Assembly: GCF_003314435.2 (NCBI RefSeq)
Contig: NZ_QNVY02000004.1
Span: 248,001 to 312,000, forward strand
From: Flavobacterium petrolei
Lineage (GTDB): Bacteria > Bacteroidota > Bacteroidia > Flavobacteriales > Flavobacteriaceae
Direction: 5' to 3'
Length of the DNA stretch: 64,000 nucleotides
The translations under genes and the position numbers were made by a program. Shown piece by piece: positions 17,304 to 26,246 of this stretch. Below the pieces are notes generated by a model. It did no database searches and had not been told where the DNA came from. It was given only the letters and a program-made list of their open reading frames with translations. Within the stretch, counting starts at the first letter, position 1. Each line of letters begins with the position of its first letter.

Positions 17304-19460
17304 TTATATTTTAGTTTCAACTGCATTAGTTTCAATATTTTGATTGATAAATTCAAATGCTTTTTCTTTTATATCAATCTCAATTGTAGGTTTCATCATT
17401 TTATACATATTGTAAGCTAAAACAATATGAGAAAGCCACATTAACGTTCCTCCGATAGCTCTCCACAACCAATACGGACCCATCATTACCACACTATCAA
17501 TAAATGGTTTTCCTTCTGCCCACATCAATCCTTTGAGCGTACCACCAATCATAAGTGGTATGGTGTAAAATTGTAAGCCTATTAAAGCCAACCAAAAATG
17601 AGCACCAACACCCAGCTGTGGTGGTTCTTTGCCAGTAAGTCTTGGCACAATGGCATAAATACTTCCAAACAATAAAAAGGTAATGATACCATACATGGTT
17701 ATATGAGAGTGGGCAATAGTAAAATCAGTAAAATGCCATATTAGATTAGTAGATCTGAAGGCTTCCGCAGTACCTTGGAAAGAACCTGTAAAATAATAGA
17801 TAACACCCACAAAGAAGAATGGAAGAGAATAACTATTACTTATTTTTCCCCAAGAACCTCTAAATGTCATTAGATAATTTATGGTACCAGCGGTAACTGG
17901 AATAAGCATACCAACGCTTCCAACAATAGCAACAGTTTGCAGCCACCAAGGTAAAGCACTAAAAACAAAATGATGAGTTCCAATTACAGTATAAAAAAGA
18001 ATTTGTGACCAAAAGGCTAGCACTCCTAAACTGTAGGAATAGATAGGTTTGTTCAGTTGTTGTGGCAACAGGTAATATAAGACCCCAAGCATAGAAAACA
18101 TAAACCACATTCCAACGGCCTGATGCATATAATATCCTTGTACTATGGTTTCACCAATACCATCTTGCCCCATTGGGATATATGCAATTATAGCAACAAT
18201 AAGGATGAAAATGTACGAAGCAATAATGAACCAGTTAGAGATGTATATTTCATGTGTGGTTCTTTTTGCTACAGTTTTAATAAAGTTAATCACGGTAAGC
18301 ATCAAACCATAAGCCCATACTGCCATTATTGGCCAAATAATTTCACGATATTCACCACCACCATTATTAATTCCAGCCATTAAAGATATGCCACCAACCA
18401 ACATCGCTACATTCACACATATCAAAGCCGTCCAGCCATTTTTTATACTGTGCAAAGGGGCATTACTCACCATTGGAACGATATAATAACCCAATCCCAT
18501 GATTCCGATAGTTGCCCAAGCCCAAAAAACTAAATTGGTATGAACTGCTCTAAGTCTTCCTATGCTCAACCAACTGAAGGTATCTGCATCCGGTGCAATA
18601 AATTTAATACCTACATATTCACCAACACTACTTCCTATAAACAACCAAAATACAGCTGTGCCCAAAAACCATAAAATCAATTTAGTCAGTTGTGGATCAA
18701 TTTTAGGGCGTTTTATTGGGGGACGTTTTACAGCAAAATAACGATAGTTTGTTTCTGAACTAATGCTTTTCAGTAATCCTTTTTTGTCTTCAGCTATTTC
18801 AGTGCCGGATAATTCAGTTGATGATAGGCTATAATCTAGTTTTTGTTTCAGTTCTTCTAATTTTTCAATTGGAGGAATGTTTTCTGGACTAGAAAGATAT
18901 GCTGCTAATTCTTCAGCTTCTTTTATTTTTTGTGAGTTGAAGAACTGATTAAATCCCTTGTTCACTTTTATCGCTAAATATAAAAGAGCGAAAAATAAAG
19001 GAATAAATACCAAAACTAAAGTAATAATAACTCCCGGTTCAGAAAATAAATGTGCTCTATTTGCAGGTGCAGTTTGTGCGAAAGTTATTTGCGGCAGCAG
19101 TGAAATAACACCGAGAATCAGAACCGATATGATTTTATTGGATTGATTTTGTTTCTTTTTTAAAATTTCAATTTCAGAAGTACTTAAGTTATTGAAGTAT
19201 TTTTTAAATTTATCTTTTTTAGTCAAATTTTTATCATTGAGAAAATGAGCAGTAACGGTATTTAGTTTTAGGACTAAAAGGAAAACCAGCCCCACAATTA
19301 TTATAATTAAGCTTGTCATTAATCCTAAAAAACCTATTGATTTATTTGGAAAAAAACTTACTCCATTATCCGTTTGAGCACTTGTTGCTAATGGTAAAAG
19401 GAAAGTCAATGCTACAAAAAGGATCTGCTTTGAAAAGGTATGTTTCATTTGAAAAGCCAT
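17304..19460 (-). CDS. ccoN: cbb3-type heme-copper oxidase catalytic subunit with N-terminal extension
   Basis: 718 residues. The catalytic core starts near residue 255. By comparison with remembered proteobacterial CcoN: low-spin heme ligand region RLRAVHTNL (His307) and HSH (His584/586), CuB ligands His446 (MHQAVG) and His496/497 (GTHHFVF), and the cross-linked Tyr at 490. The helix VIII Glu of CcoN (usual STFEG) is Gln562 here (GSFQG). The 250-residue N-terminal part is unusual: it contains two similar segments (about 10-75 and 109-175), each a signal-like helix ending in AQT followed by another helix. The retained Tyr argues for an oxygen reductase over an NO reductase. Confidence 0.88.
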   Translation of the reverse strand: MAFQMKHTFSKQILFVALTFLLPLATSAQTDNGVSFFPNKSIGFLGLMTSLIIIIVGLVFLLVLKLNTVTAHFLNDKNLTKKDKFKKYFNNLSTSEIEILKKKQNQSNKIISVLILGVISLLPQITFAQTAPANRAHLFSEPGVIITLVLVFIPLFFALLYLAIKVNKGFNQFFNSQKIKEAEELAAYLSSPENIPPIEKLEELKQKLDYSLSSTELSGTEIAEDKKGLLKSISSETNYRYFAVKRPPIKRPKIDPQLTKLILWFLGTAVFWLFIGSSVGEYVGIKFIAPDADTFSWLSIGRLRAVHTNLVFWAWATIGIMGLGYYIVPMVSNAPLHSIKNGWTALICVNVAMLVGGISLMAGINNGGGEYREIIWPIMAVWAYGLMLTVINFIKTVAKRTTHEIYISNWFIIASYIFILIVAIIAYIPMGQDGIGETIVQGYYMHQAVGMWFMFSMLGVLYYLLPQQLNKPIYSYSLGVLAFWSQILFYTVIGTHHFVFSALPWWLQTVAIVGSVGMLIPVTAGTINYLMTFRGSWGKISNSYSLPFFFVGVIYYFTGSFQGTAEAFRSTNLIWHFTDFTIAHSHITMYGIITFLLFGSIYAIVPRLTGKEPPQLGVGAHFWLALIGLQFYTIPLMIGGTLKGLMWAEGKPFIDSVVMMGPYWLWRAIGGTLMWLSHIVLAYNMYKMMKPTIEIDIKEKAFEFINQNIETNAVETKI

Positions 19461-19553
19461 AATTATTTGTTTTAAATTATATTGTAGAATTCTTTTAAAG
19501 ATAATTAAAAAAAGAGTTAATAGTGGTGCTTTATATTTTTAAAAAGATATCTA

Positions 19554-20759
19554 TTACGCTGTTCCTTTCAATATTTTATTCCAATATAGCCAGGGTAAAA
19601 CTTTTGTTTTTAAGATCCACATTGACCATCTTGGTTTTGCTTGATCAATAGGAAAAGACATTTTTGGAGTATTGCTGTAATCAAACTCAGCTAACATTAA
19701 TTTTCCGTATTGAGTAGGAATTGGGCAAGCTGCATAACCATCGTATTTTGCTGTAGGTTGTTTATAGTCTAGTATCGAAAGTACATTTGCAACAACTACA
19801 GGAGCTTGTTTGCGTATGGCTGCACCTGATTTCCCACAAGGGGCGCTTGAGCTGTCTCCCAATGAAAATACATTTGAAAACTTATTGTGTTGCATTGTAT
19901 ATTTGTCAACATCAACATATCCTAATGGGATTGTCAGATTCGTGAGTGGGCTTTCTTTAATAAAGTCTGGTGCTGATTGTGGGGGTACAGCATGGCATAA
20001 ATCAAATGGAATTGATTTTCGTTCTACTTCACCGCTACTATTTTCCTGTTCGTAATACGCAATTTTTTTATCCCCATCAATTTCAGTAACATCAACTTTA
20101 AAATGAGTTTTTATATTTCCTCTTTTTACTACTTCATCCAAAGTTTTCGCGTATTCTTTTATTCCAAAAATGATACTTCCACCAGAAAGGTAATGAACAT
20201 CACATTTATCGAGGATTCCTTTTTTACGCCAATAATCGACAGCTAAATACATAACTTTATGCGGTGCTCCACCACATTTTATAGCGCCCTTCGGATTGGT
20301 AAAAATTGCGGTTCCTCCTTCAAAGTTTTTTATGAACTCCCATGTTTTCGGTGCAAATTCAAAAGAATAATTACTGCTTACATTATTTTTTCCTAACGTT
20401 TCTTTCAGACCTTTAATTTTTCCCCAATCTAATTGTATGCCTGGACATACAATTAAAAAATCATAACTAATTTCTTTACCATTAGTACAAACGACTGTAT
20501 TCAGTTGCGGTTCAAATTTAGTTACTGCTTCTTTTATCCAAGTAGTTCCTTTTGGTATAAAATCCTTTTCCTTCTTTACCGTTTTATTGATATCATAAAC
20601 TCCTGCACCAACTAAAGTCCAAGCTGGCTGATAATAATGTTTCTCGGAAGGTTCAATAATTGCAATATTTAAATTGCTTCTTTTTCGAAGTAATTGCGAA
20701 GCTACTGAAAGACCAGCATTTCCTCCACCTATGATTACTATTTGATAATGACTTGACAT
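19554..20759 (-). CDS. Sulfide:quinone oxidoreductase, type II-like, copy 1
   Basis: 401 residues. FAD site IIGGGNAGLSVASQL at the N-terminus; YQPAWTLVGAG, CPGIQLDW and KCGGAPHK (Cys162) are typical of the SQR family that includes mitochondrial SQOR. The second redox cysteine expected in the motif GDCT is replaced: the sequence is LGDSSSAPCGKSG, leaving only Cys308 nearby. The C-terminal amphipathic tail should bind the membrane. It should oxidise sulfide to a persulfide and pass electrons to quinone, feeding the MBL-rhodanese proteins. No good Crp box was found upstream; a weak TGATAAATGTCA sits at 20862-20873. Confidence 0.9.
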   Translation of the reverse strand: MSSHYQIVIIGGGNAGLSVASQLLRKRSNLNIAIIEPSEKHYYQPAWTLVGAGVYDINKTVKKEKDFIPKGTTWIKEAVTKFEPQLNTVVCTNGKEISYDFLIVCPGIQLDWGKIKGLKETLGKNNVSSNYSFEFAPKTWEFIKNFEGGTAIFTNPKGAIKCGGAPHKVMYLAVDYWRKKGILDKCDVHYLSGGSIIFGIKEYAKTLDEVVKRGNIKTHFKVDVTEIDGDKKIAYYEQENSSGEVERKSIPFDLCHAVPPQSAPDFIKESPLTNLTIPLGYVDVDKYTMQHNKFSNVFSLGDSSSAPCGKSGAAIRKQAPVVVANVLSILDYKQPTAKYDGYAACPIPTQYGKLMLAEFDYSNTPKMSFPIDQAKPRWSMWILKTKVLPWLYWNKILKGTA

Positions 20760-20877
20760 TTTGTTATAAATTTTAATTATACAAATTAAATCAAATTCAA
20801 GAATAGGTGTGTGGTGCTTTAATGGGTTTTAATGGTACTTTTTACTTTAAATAAAAAACACTGATAAATGTCATTGT

Positions 20878-21558
20878 TTATAAAATAATTCCATCGGCCA
20901 TTTCAATAATTCTATCACTGGCTTTTGCAAAATCATTGTCGTGGGTTACCGCAAGTACCGTTTGATTAAATTCGGTCGTCAGATGTTTGAACAAATCAAA
21001 AACAATTGCTGCATTTTTACTGTCTAAATTCCCCGTTGGTTCGTCGCCCATAATGATTTTCGGATCGTTTATTAAGGCTCTCGCAATGGCAACGCGCTGT
21101 TGTTGTCCACCTGAAAGTTTGGAAGCGGGTTTTAATGCTTGGTCTTTCAAATCTAATTTTTCTAAGATGGAATACGCTCTTGATTCAATTTCTTCTTTAG
21201 AATATTTTCCTAATTTGAGTGCTGGTATCATTACGTTTTTTAAACTCGAAAATTCAGGTAATAAATAATGGAACTGAAAAACAAAACCTATTTTTTCATT
21301 GCGAATAGCAGCTAACTGTTCTTTTGTTTTTTGGGTTAAATTTTCACCGTCTAAAATAATATTTCCTTCATAATCCGTATCCATTGTTGAGAGAAGGTAT
21401 AACAAAGTCGATTTTCCCGAACCTGATTTTCCTACCATAGTTACAAATTCTCCTTTATGAATGTCAAAAGAAATATCGTTCAATACCTTAAATTTTTCGG
21501 GTTCGTAAAAATATTTACTAACTCCTTTTGCTTGTAATAATAGTTCTGATTGTATCAT
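20878..21558 (-). CDS. ABC transporter ATPase, LolD/MacB type
   Basis: 226 residues. Walker A GKSGSGKST, signature LSGGQQQR, Walker B IIMGDEPTGNLD and switch VTHD are all present. The subfamily pairs with FtsX-type permeases. Its start overlaps the permease stop by 4 bp (ATGA), so translation is coupled. It is the last gene of a six-gene unit: TetR, cupin, TolC-like, membrane fusion protein, permease, ATPase. Confidence 0.95.
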   Translation of the reverse strand: MIQSELLLQAKGVSKYFYEPEKFKVLNDISFDIHKGEFVTMVGKSGSGKSTLLYLLSTMDTDYEGNIILDGENLTQKTKEQLAAIRNEKIGFVFQFHYLLPEFSSLKNVMIPALKLGKYSKEEIESRAYSILEKLDLKDQALKPASKLSGGQQQRVAIARALINDPKIIMGDEPTGNLDSKNAAIVFDLFKHLTTEFNQTVLAVTHDNDFAKASDRIIEMADGIIL

Positions 21559-22796
21559 TTTCTAAAAATTGTTATAGGATCTAATTTAGCTGCTTTTCTG
21601 GCCGGAATATATCCCGCCAATGTGGTTACGATTAATCCGAATCCTATTCCTAAGCCAAAGAATTTTGGGAAAAACCGAATCGGGAAAAAACCAATATCGC
21701 CGCCAACCCACATATTACCCATTACTTTTACTAAAAGCATCGCTAACACCAAACCAAATGCAATCCCGATTAATCCAATAACAATAGCTTCTTTTACAAA
21801 AATTTGGATGACATCTTTGCCTGAAAATCCAATCGCTTTGAGAATCGCAATATCATTCAGTTTTTCCATGATAGTCATATTCAAAATATTGTAAATGCCA
21901 AAAGCCGCTACCAGCATTATCGAAAATGAAATAGACATGGCCATCATTTTCCTGATTTTATTCGCTGCCGCTGCCGAAGCATTGGCTGTTTCCCAATCTT
22001 CAACTTCATATCCACTTAACTGTTTGAATTTTGGAATTAGTTTTTTAGCCGTTTCATAATCATTGATATTCACATAAATATCGGTTATGAAACTTGCGCC
22101 CTGTTTGTTGAGTTGTTGCGCTGCCGAAATGTTGGTATACGATAGTGTTTTGTCAGTATTTGTAACTCCGGTTTTCAATAACGCAACCACTTTCATCACT
22201 TTAGAAACGCCATAAGCTGTGGTGACCGAAATATTATCAGCCAACCGAACATTCAGTTTTTCAGCAATTCCAACCCCTAAAATGATTCCGTTTTGATTGG
22301 CTTTTAAGTCGGAATATTTACCTTCAACAATGTATTGTTCCAATTGAAACATCGTGTTTTGCTCCTCGATATTCACTCCGGATGTTCTTCCTGTTACTTG
22401 TGCTTCTCCATTATTGTAAAACACATTTGCCGAAACATTTGGCGTTACGCCAATTACCTCAGGTTGTTTTTTTAGCGCTTCGATGAGTAAATTCGGATTG
22501 ATTAATTTTTTGCTTTCTTTGGTAATTTTAGGATTGGTAAGCAAGGCTAAATCGGTTTTGCTCGTTTTAACTAAAGGCTGGCTGATGTGTTCTTCTTTAT
22601 AAATGCGTAAATGTGGCGTCGATTTAAATAAACTTTCAACAGAATATACTTCAAAACCATACATCAGCGAATTCATAAAAATAAAAATTGCAATCCCAAC
22701 CGTAACTCCTAATGCAGCGACCATCGTCTGTTTCTTTTTGGAAATCAAATGGATAAAAGCAATTTCAGAATTGATATTGTGTTTGTAATTTTTCAT
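21555..22796 (-). CDS. FtsX/MacB-type ABC permease
   Basis: 413 residues with one N-terminal helix (KKQTMVAALGVTVGIAIFIF), a periplasmic MacB-PCD-like domain (about 45-275) and three C-terminal helices (FSIMLVAAFGIYNILNM and onward). It uses the ATPase next to it for mechanotransmission-type export with the fusion protein and TolC-like channel. Overlaps the gene on each side by 1-4 bp. Confidence 0.92.
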   Translation of the reverse strand: MKNYKHNINSEIAFIHLISKKKQTMVAALGVTVGIAIFIFMNSLMYGFEVYSVESLFKSTPHLRIYKEEHISQPLVKTSKTDLALLTNPKITKESKKLINPNLLIEALKKQPEVIGVTPNVSANVFYNNGEAQVTGRTSGVNIEEQNTMFQLEQYIVEGKYSDLKANQNGIILGVGIAEKLNVRLADNISVTTAYGVSKVMKVVALLKTGVTNTDKTLSYTNISAAQQLNKQGASFITDIYVNINDYETAKKLIPKFKQLSGYEVEDWETANASAAAANKIRKMMAMSISFSIMLVAAFGIYNILNMTIMEKLNDIAILKAIGFSGKDVIQIFVKEAIVIGLIGIAFGLVLAMLLVKVMGNMWVGGDIGFFPIRFFPKFFGLGIGFGLIVTTLAGYIPARKAAKLDPITIFRK

Positions 22797-23893
22797 CAGT
22801 ATAGTTCTTTTAATACGATTTGATTTTCTTTTAAACCCGCTAGTATTTCAACATAATTAGAGGAAACAATCCCTGTTTTTACTGCTATTGGTTTTCTGTC
22901 TTCATCCAAAACTTTGTTACCATAACCCAAAAAACTTCTTGGAATAACTAAGGCATTTTGCTTTTTATTTACAAAAATATTAGCTTCTAATTGGGTTCCG
23001 GAAATAGCAAAATCCATAGGTTCTGTAAAAATGGCTTTTATGATAAAAGATTGCGACTGCTCATCAAAAGTGGGCAGTATTTCTGAAATAACGCCTTGGT
23101 AGGTTTTGTCACTGTTTACGTTCAGTTTTACCACGATTTGCTGGTTCAATTTTATCTTTCCCATATTGCTTTCGTCGATATTCAAATTGGCGTAGATTTT
23201 CTGGTTATTGGCAATCACCGCAATAATATCACCCTTGCGGACATAGTCGCCCACTTGCTTTTTCTGTTTGTAAATTTTACCGTTTACCAAAGCTTTTACT
23301 TCATTAAAATCCCGAAGAACCTGACTGTTTTCCAGTTGTTGGTTTTGAACAATTACTTGCTGATTGGCTTGAACCAAAAGATTTTGATATTGTTGTTCCA
23401 ATGCCGAGACTGAAGCTCTCGAATTGCTCACGGCAACCAATATATTTTCGTACTCAACCTTAGCAATGCTGTTACTTTCAACGAGATTTTTATATCGAAC
23501 AGCCAACAATTCATCTTGCTGCAGTTTTAATTTTGCTGCGTTCAGATTGGCTTTTGATTGTTGTAAAAGTGGCGCATTGGAACTGGTATTTGCTTTTGCG
23601 ATTTGCAACAATTTGGAACCACTTTTAGTATTGATACTACTTTGCGGATTGTCGATTACAGCCAAAATTTTTCCAACAGCCACTTCATCGCCCTCATTAA
23701 AATTGATTTTGGTGATGTATCCTTCGGTTTGAGCCATCAAATTGTATTCGTCATCGGCTTTTAAAGTTCCCGATGCAAAGACCATTTCGGTGATATTTTT
23801 GCGTTCTACTTTGCTTTCTTCCGTTTTTTTACCACAGGAAAAAAGCAGTGCGAGTGATGCTAAAATTAGTGTGCTTTTTACTATTGTTTTCAT
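22796..23893 (-). CDS. Periplasmic membrane fusion (HlyD/MacA-like) lipoprotein
   Basis: 365 residues: lipoprotein signal (LALLFSCGKK, Cys20), a biotinyl-lipoyl-like hairpin half (AQTEGYITKINFNEGDEVAVG), a Gln/Asn-rich coiled-coil (about 95-205) and a beta-barrel part. It bridges the inner-membrane permease and the outer-membrane channel. Shares its end base with the permease start and its first base with the stop of the TolC-like gene. Confidence 0.92.
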   Translation of the reverse strand: MKTIVKSTLILASLALLFSCGKKTEESKVERKNITEMVFASGTLKADDEYNLMAQTEGYITKINFNEGDEVAVGKILAVIDNPQSSINTKSGSKLLQIAKANTSSNAPLLQQSKANLNAAKLKLQQDELLAVRYKNLVESNSIAKVEYENILVAVSNSRASVSALEQQYQNLLVQANQQVIVQNQQLENSQVLRDFNEVKALVNGKIYKQKKQVGDYVRKGDIIAVIANNQKIYANLNIDESNMGKIKLNQQIVVKLNVNSDKTYQGVISEILPTFDEQSQSFIIKAIFTEPMDFAISGTQLEANIFVNKKQNALVIPRSFLGYGNKVLDEDRKPIAVKTGIVSSNYVEILAGLKENQIVLKELY

Positions 23894-25203
23894 TATTGAA
23901 TGGTGTTGTTGAGGTTTATTTTTGTGGTCAAATAGGAAATATTAGTGGCTATCACTTTTAAGTTGAGTTCTGCATTTAATTTATCATTAAAAGAAATCAT
24001 TAAATTATCAAGCGAAATCAAATCCTGATGGTATATTTCTAAATTTTTAGTGTAGGTGTCAATTTTCAGTGCAGCAATTTTTTGGTTAATCACATAACTG
24101 TCAACTGCTTTCTGATACTCTAATTTCAACTGTTGGTTTTGATTGTTTTCCTGAAGCAAATTGTGTTTTGCATTATCTTCGGCAATCGCAGCAGTTGTTT
24201 TTAAATTTCTTTTTTGCAGATATTTAGAAGCGTCCGGCAGTGCATAATTCAATCGAAGTCCTACATAAGAGGCTTGAAACGTATTTGAATTTGGATTAAA
24301 AAAGCCGGCATTGCTATTGTCTTGATACATCCAGTTTCCCACTAATGAAAGTGTTGGAAAAAACGAAGAATTGAAACTTTTCAACTCTTGATTGGAAACC
24401 TCTTGAAGCAACTTGCTCTGTTGACTCAATAAAGTATTGGTAACATCCAAAACAGTATTTTCCGTTGCATTTTCTTGTGTATCACTTATTTCTAAAACAG
24501 TTGTAATTGGAATATCACAGGCTGTTTTCAAAATGTTATTCTGTTGGAGTAGGACAGTAGCTAGTTGTGTTTCTTTATCTTCAATCTGCAATACATTTGC
24601 AGTAGCTTGATTCAAATCTTGTTGCCTGGCCAGACCTTCTTTTTGTTTGTTGGAAACAATGTCTTCAATCTTTTTAGTATTCGAATAATTGTCATGCAGT
24701 ATTTCAATTTGTTTTTGAATGGAAACGATGTTGTAATAGGTGGTTGCTATGGTCTCAAAAAGATTTTTCTTAACCAATAAAGTCGTTGTAACGGCATAGT
24801 TTTCATTAATTTTAGACGCTTTTATTTTCTGCCAAGCTGGAATATTTATCAAATCAATCTGTGGTGTAATTGCAATGGTACTGATGTATTGTTGTCCAAA
24901 TTGTGTTTCTTTAAAAGTACCGGGAGTACCCCCAAAGATTTCTGCCGGCAAATAATTAGAAGGTAATTGTAAATTATCCGTAGCCGAAGCCGTTGCATTT
25001 GCTCGTGGATTAAAAGCATTTATTTTTGAAATTAAAGTTTGGTACTTTGACAATGCCACTTGTTCGTTAGAAATTTTAAGTATTGCCGCATTTTTTTCGG
25101 CATAATGTAAAACTTGATCAATGGAGTTAAAAGAAACCACATCTTGGGCTTTTGATTGAAAACCAAGCAAAATGAGTAGTAGTATTTGAAATATATTTTT
25201 CAT
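23893..25203 (-). CDS. TolC-family outer-membrane efflux protein
   Basis: 436 residues, signal peptide ending in KAQ (about residue 19). Two internal repeats with long alpha-helical, Gln/Asn-rich segments are typical of outer-membrane efflux proteins. It forms the exit channel of the tripartite pump encoded downstream. Part of the TetR-led operon. Confidence 0.9.
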   Translation of the reverse strand: MKNIFQILLLILLGFQSKAQDVVSFNSIDQVLHYAEKNAAILKISNEQVALSKYQTLISKINAFNPRANATASATDNLQLPSNYLPAEIFGGTPGTFKETQFGQQYISTIAITPQIDLINIPAWQKIKASKINENYAVTTTLLVKKNLFETIATTYYNIVSIQKQIEILHDNYSNTKKIEDIVSNKQKEGLARQQDLNQATANVLQIEDKETQLATVLLQQNNILKTACDIPITTVLEISDTQENATENTVLDVTNTLLSQQSKLLQEVSNQELKSFNSSFFPTLSLVGNWMYQDNSNAGFFNPNSNTFQASYVGLRLNYALPDASKYLQKRNLKTTAAIAEDNAKHNLLQENNQNQQLKLEYQKAVDSYVINQKIAALKIDTYTKNLEIYHQDLISLDNLMISFNDKLNAELNLKVIATNISYLTTKINLNNTIQ

Positions 25204-25209
25204 TATAAT

Positions 25210-25497
25210 TTATTTAATGAGTAGTAAATTGCTGTCCATTTTTGCGTTTATCCAATGTTTTACATTTGCTTCAATAATTATATAGTCACCTGTTAGGAGT
25301 ATTTCTTTTTTATGATTTTCATTCTCAAAAATTACATTCCCATCAATACATACTAATAATGCTGGTGTTTTTGTACTATGTTCTTTGAGTTGCTCATTCT
25401 TTAAAATTTTAAGCGCAATAACATTTCCTTCCATTGCTTTAAATAATTGCAATGTTGAAACAGCTTTGTCACTAATATGTAGATTGTTTAGTTTCAT
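25210..25497 (-). CDS. Small cupin-fold protein
   Basis: 95 residues predicted as a single cupin barrel: conserved pattern KEHSTKTPALLVCIDG, GDYIIIEANVKHWINA. Only some of the usual metal-binding His residues are present (His40, His82). Located between the TetR gene (7 bp) and the TolC-like gene (6 bp), so it is co-expressed with the pump. It may bind the pump substrate or a related ligand; function unknown. Confidence 0.7.
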   Translation of the reverse strand: MKLNNLHISDKAVSTLQLFKAMEGNVIALKILKNEQLKEHSTKTPALLVCIDGNVIFENENHKKEILLTGDYIIIEANVKHWINAKMDSNLLLIK

Positions 25498-25504
25498 TTT
25501 AATT

Positions 25505-26110
25505 TTATTTTATATGGATTAAAGTAAGTATAGATTGTATCATTTTATTTCCTTCGATTTCAATATCAAATTGGAATTCTGCCATGCGCCATTTGTACAT
25601 TTGGAGTCGAAAAGTTCCCATTACGATATGCGTTAAATCATCAGCAGAAATGGCTTTGGTGAAAACGCCTGATTGCTGACCTTCAATCAGTAGTGGTTTT
25701 AGATGTTTAATTTTTACAGTCATTATTTTATATATCATTTCGTTGATGCGCTGGCTTTCTTCCATTAAACCATCTGAAAAAACGGCTACAACAAAGTGTG
25801 GATTTTGTTTAAAAAATGAATATTGATTCTGAAATAATCGAACAAACTGCTCTTTTTGATTTTCATTTTTGGAATACGATGCTGTTAATCTTTCATCCAT
25901 ATTGGTGGCTAGAAAATCCAGTAATGCAAGGATGATTTCCTCTTTGCTTTCAAAATGCCTGTAAATCGCGCTTTCAGAAAATTGCATTTCTTTGGCAAGC
26001 TCTTTTATGGTCAAACCACTAACGCCCGATGCAGTTAGAATTCTTCCGGCCGCCTTAATTATCTCCAGTTGTTTTGCTGAAATTTCCATTTTAAATTGAT
26101 TTAGAAACAA
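25505..26110 (-). CDS. TetR-family repressor of the efflux operon
   Basis: 201 residues. The N-terminal HTH (ILTASGVSGLTIKELAKEM then QFSESAIYRHFESKEEI) is a clear TetR_N domain, followed by a variable ligand-binding helical domain. First gene of the tripartite efflux operon, so probably autoregulating. A Crp-type box lies 50 bp above the start (26160-26175), adding the operon to the sulfide/respiration regulon. Confidence 0.9.
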   Translation of the reverse strand: MFLNQFKMEISAKQLEIIKAAGRILTASGVSGLTIKELAKEMQFSESAIYRHFESKEEIILALLDFLATNMDERLTASYSKNENQKEQFVRLFQNQYSFFKQNPHFVVAVFSDGLMEESQRINEMIYKIMTVKIKHLKPLLIEGQQSGVFTKAISADDLTHIVMGTFRLQMYKWRMAEFQFDIEIEGNKMIQSILTLIHIK

Positions 26111-26130
26111 GTAAGTGAATGTTCACTCTG

Positions 26131-26175
26131 TAAATTTCCGAATATTAATTCCTTTGTAGTGTGATAATTGTCACA
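26131..26175 (-). promoter_or_regulatory. Crp/Fnr-type operator upstream of the TetR-efflux operon
   Basis: Near-perfect palindrome TGTGATAATTGTCACA at 26160-26175. The position 33 bp below by centres (26131-26138) reads GAAATTTA on the minus strand, a poor -7 match, so the promoter may be weak or different. A second palindrome-like GTGAATGTTCAC at 26115-26126 may be the TetR operator. Confidence 0.65.
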
Positions 26176-26246
26176 TACGCCAAAAAAATCCCTTTCAATT
26201 TTACTCAAAAGGGATAACAAACAAAAAAATAAATGGGTAATAATTA

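Noticed and set aside
17304-19460. Nitric oxide reductase instead of oxygen reductase
   Set aside because: The active-site Tyr490 six residues before the CuB His pair, typical of cbb3 oxidases and absent from NO reductases, is present, and the partner has a CcoO domain; only the Glu-to-Gln change remains unusual.
20860-20875. Possible Crp box ACTGATAAATGTCATT upstream of SQR copy 1
   Set aside because: Only the inner TGA/TCA core fits, the outer bases fail and no -7 box lies 33 bp away, so it was not listed as an operator.
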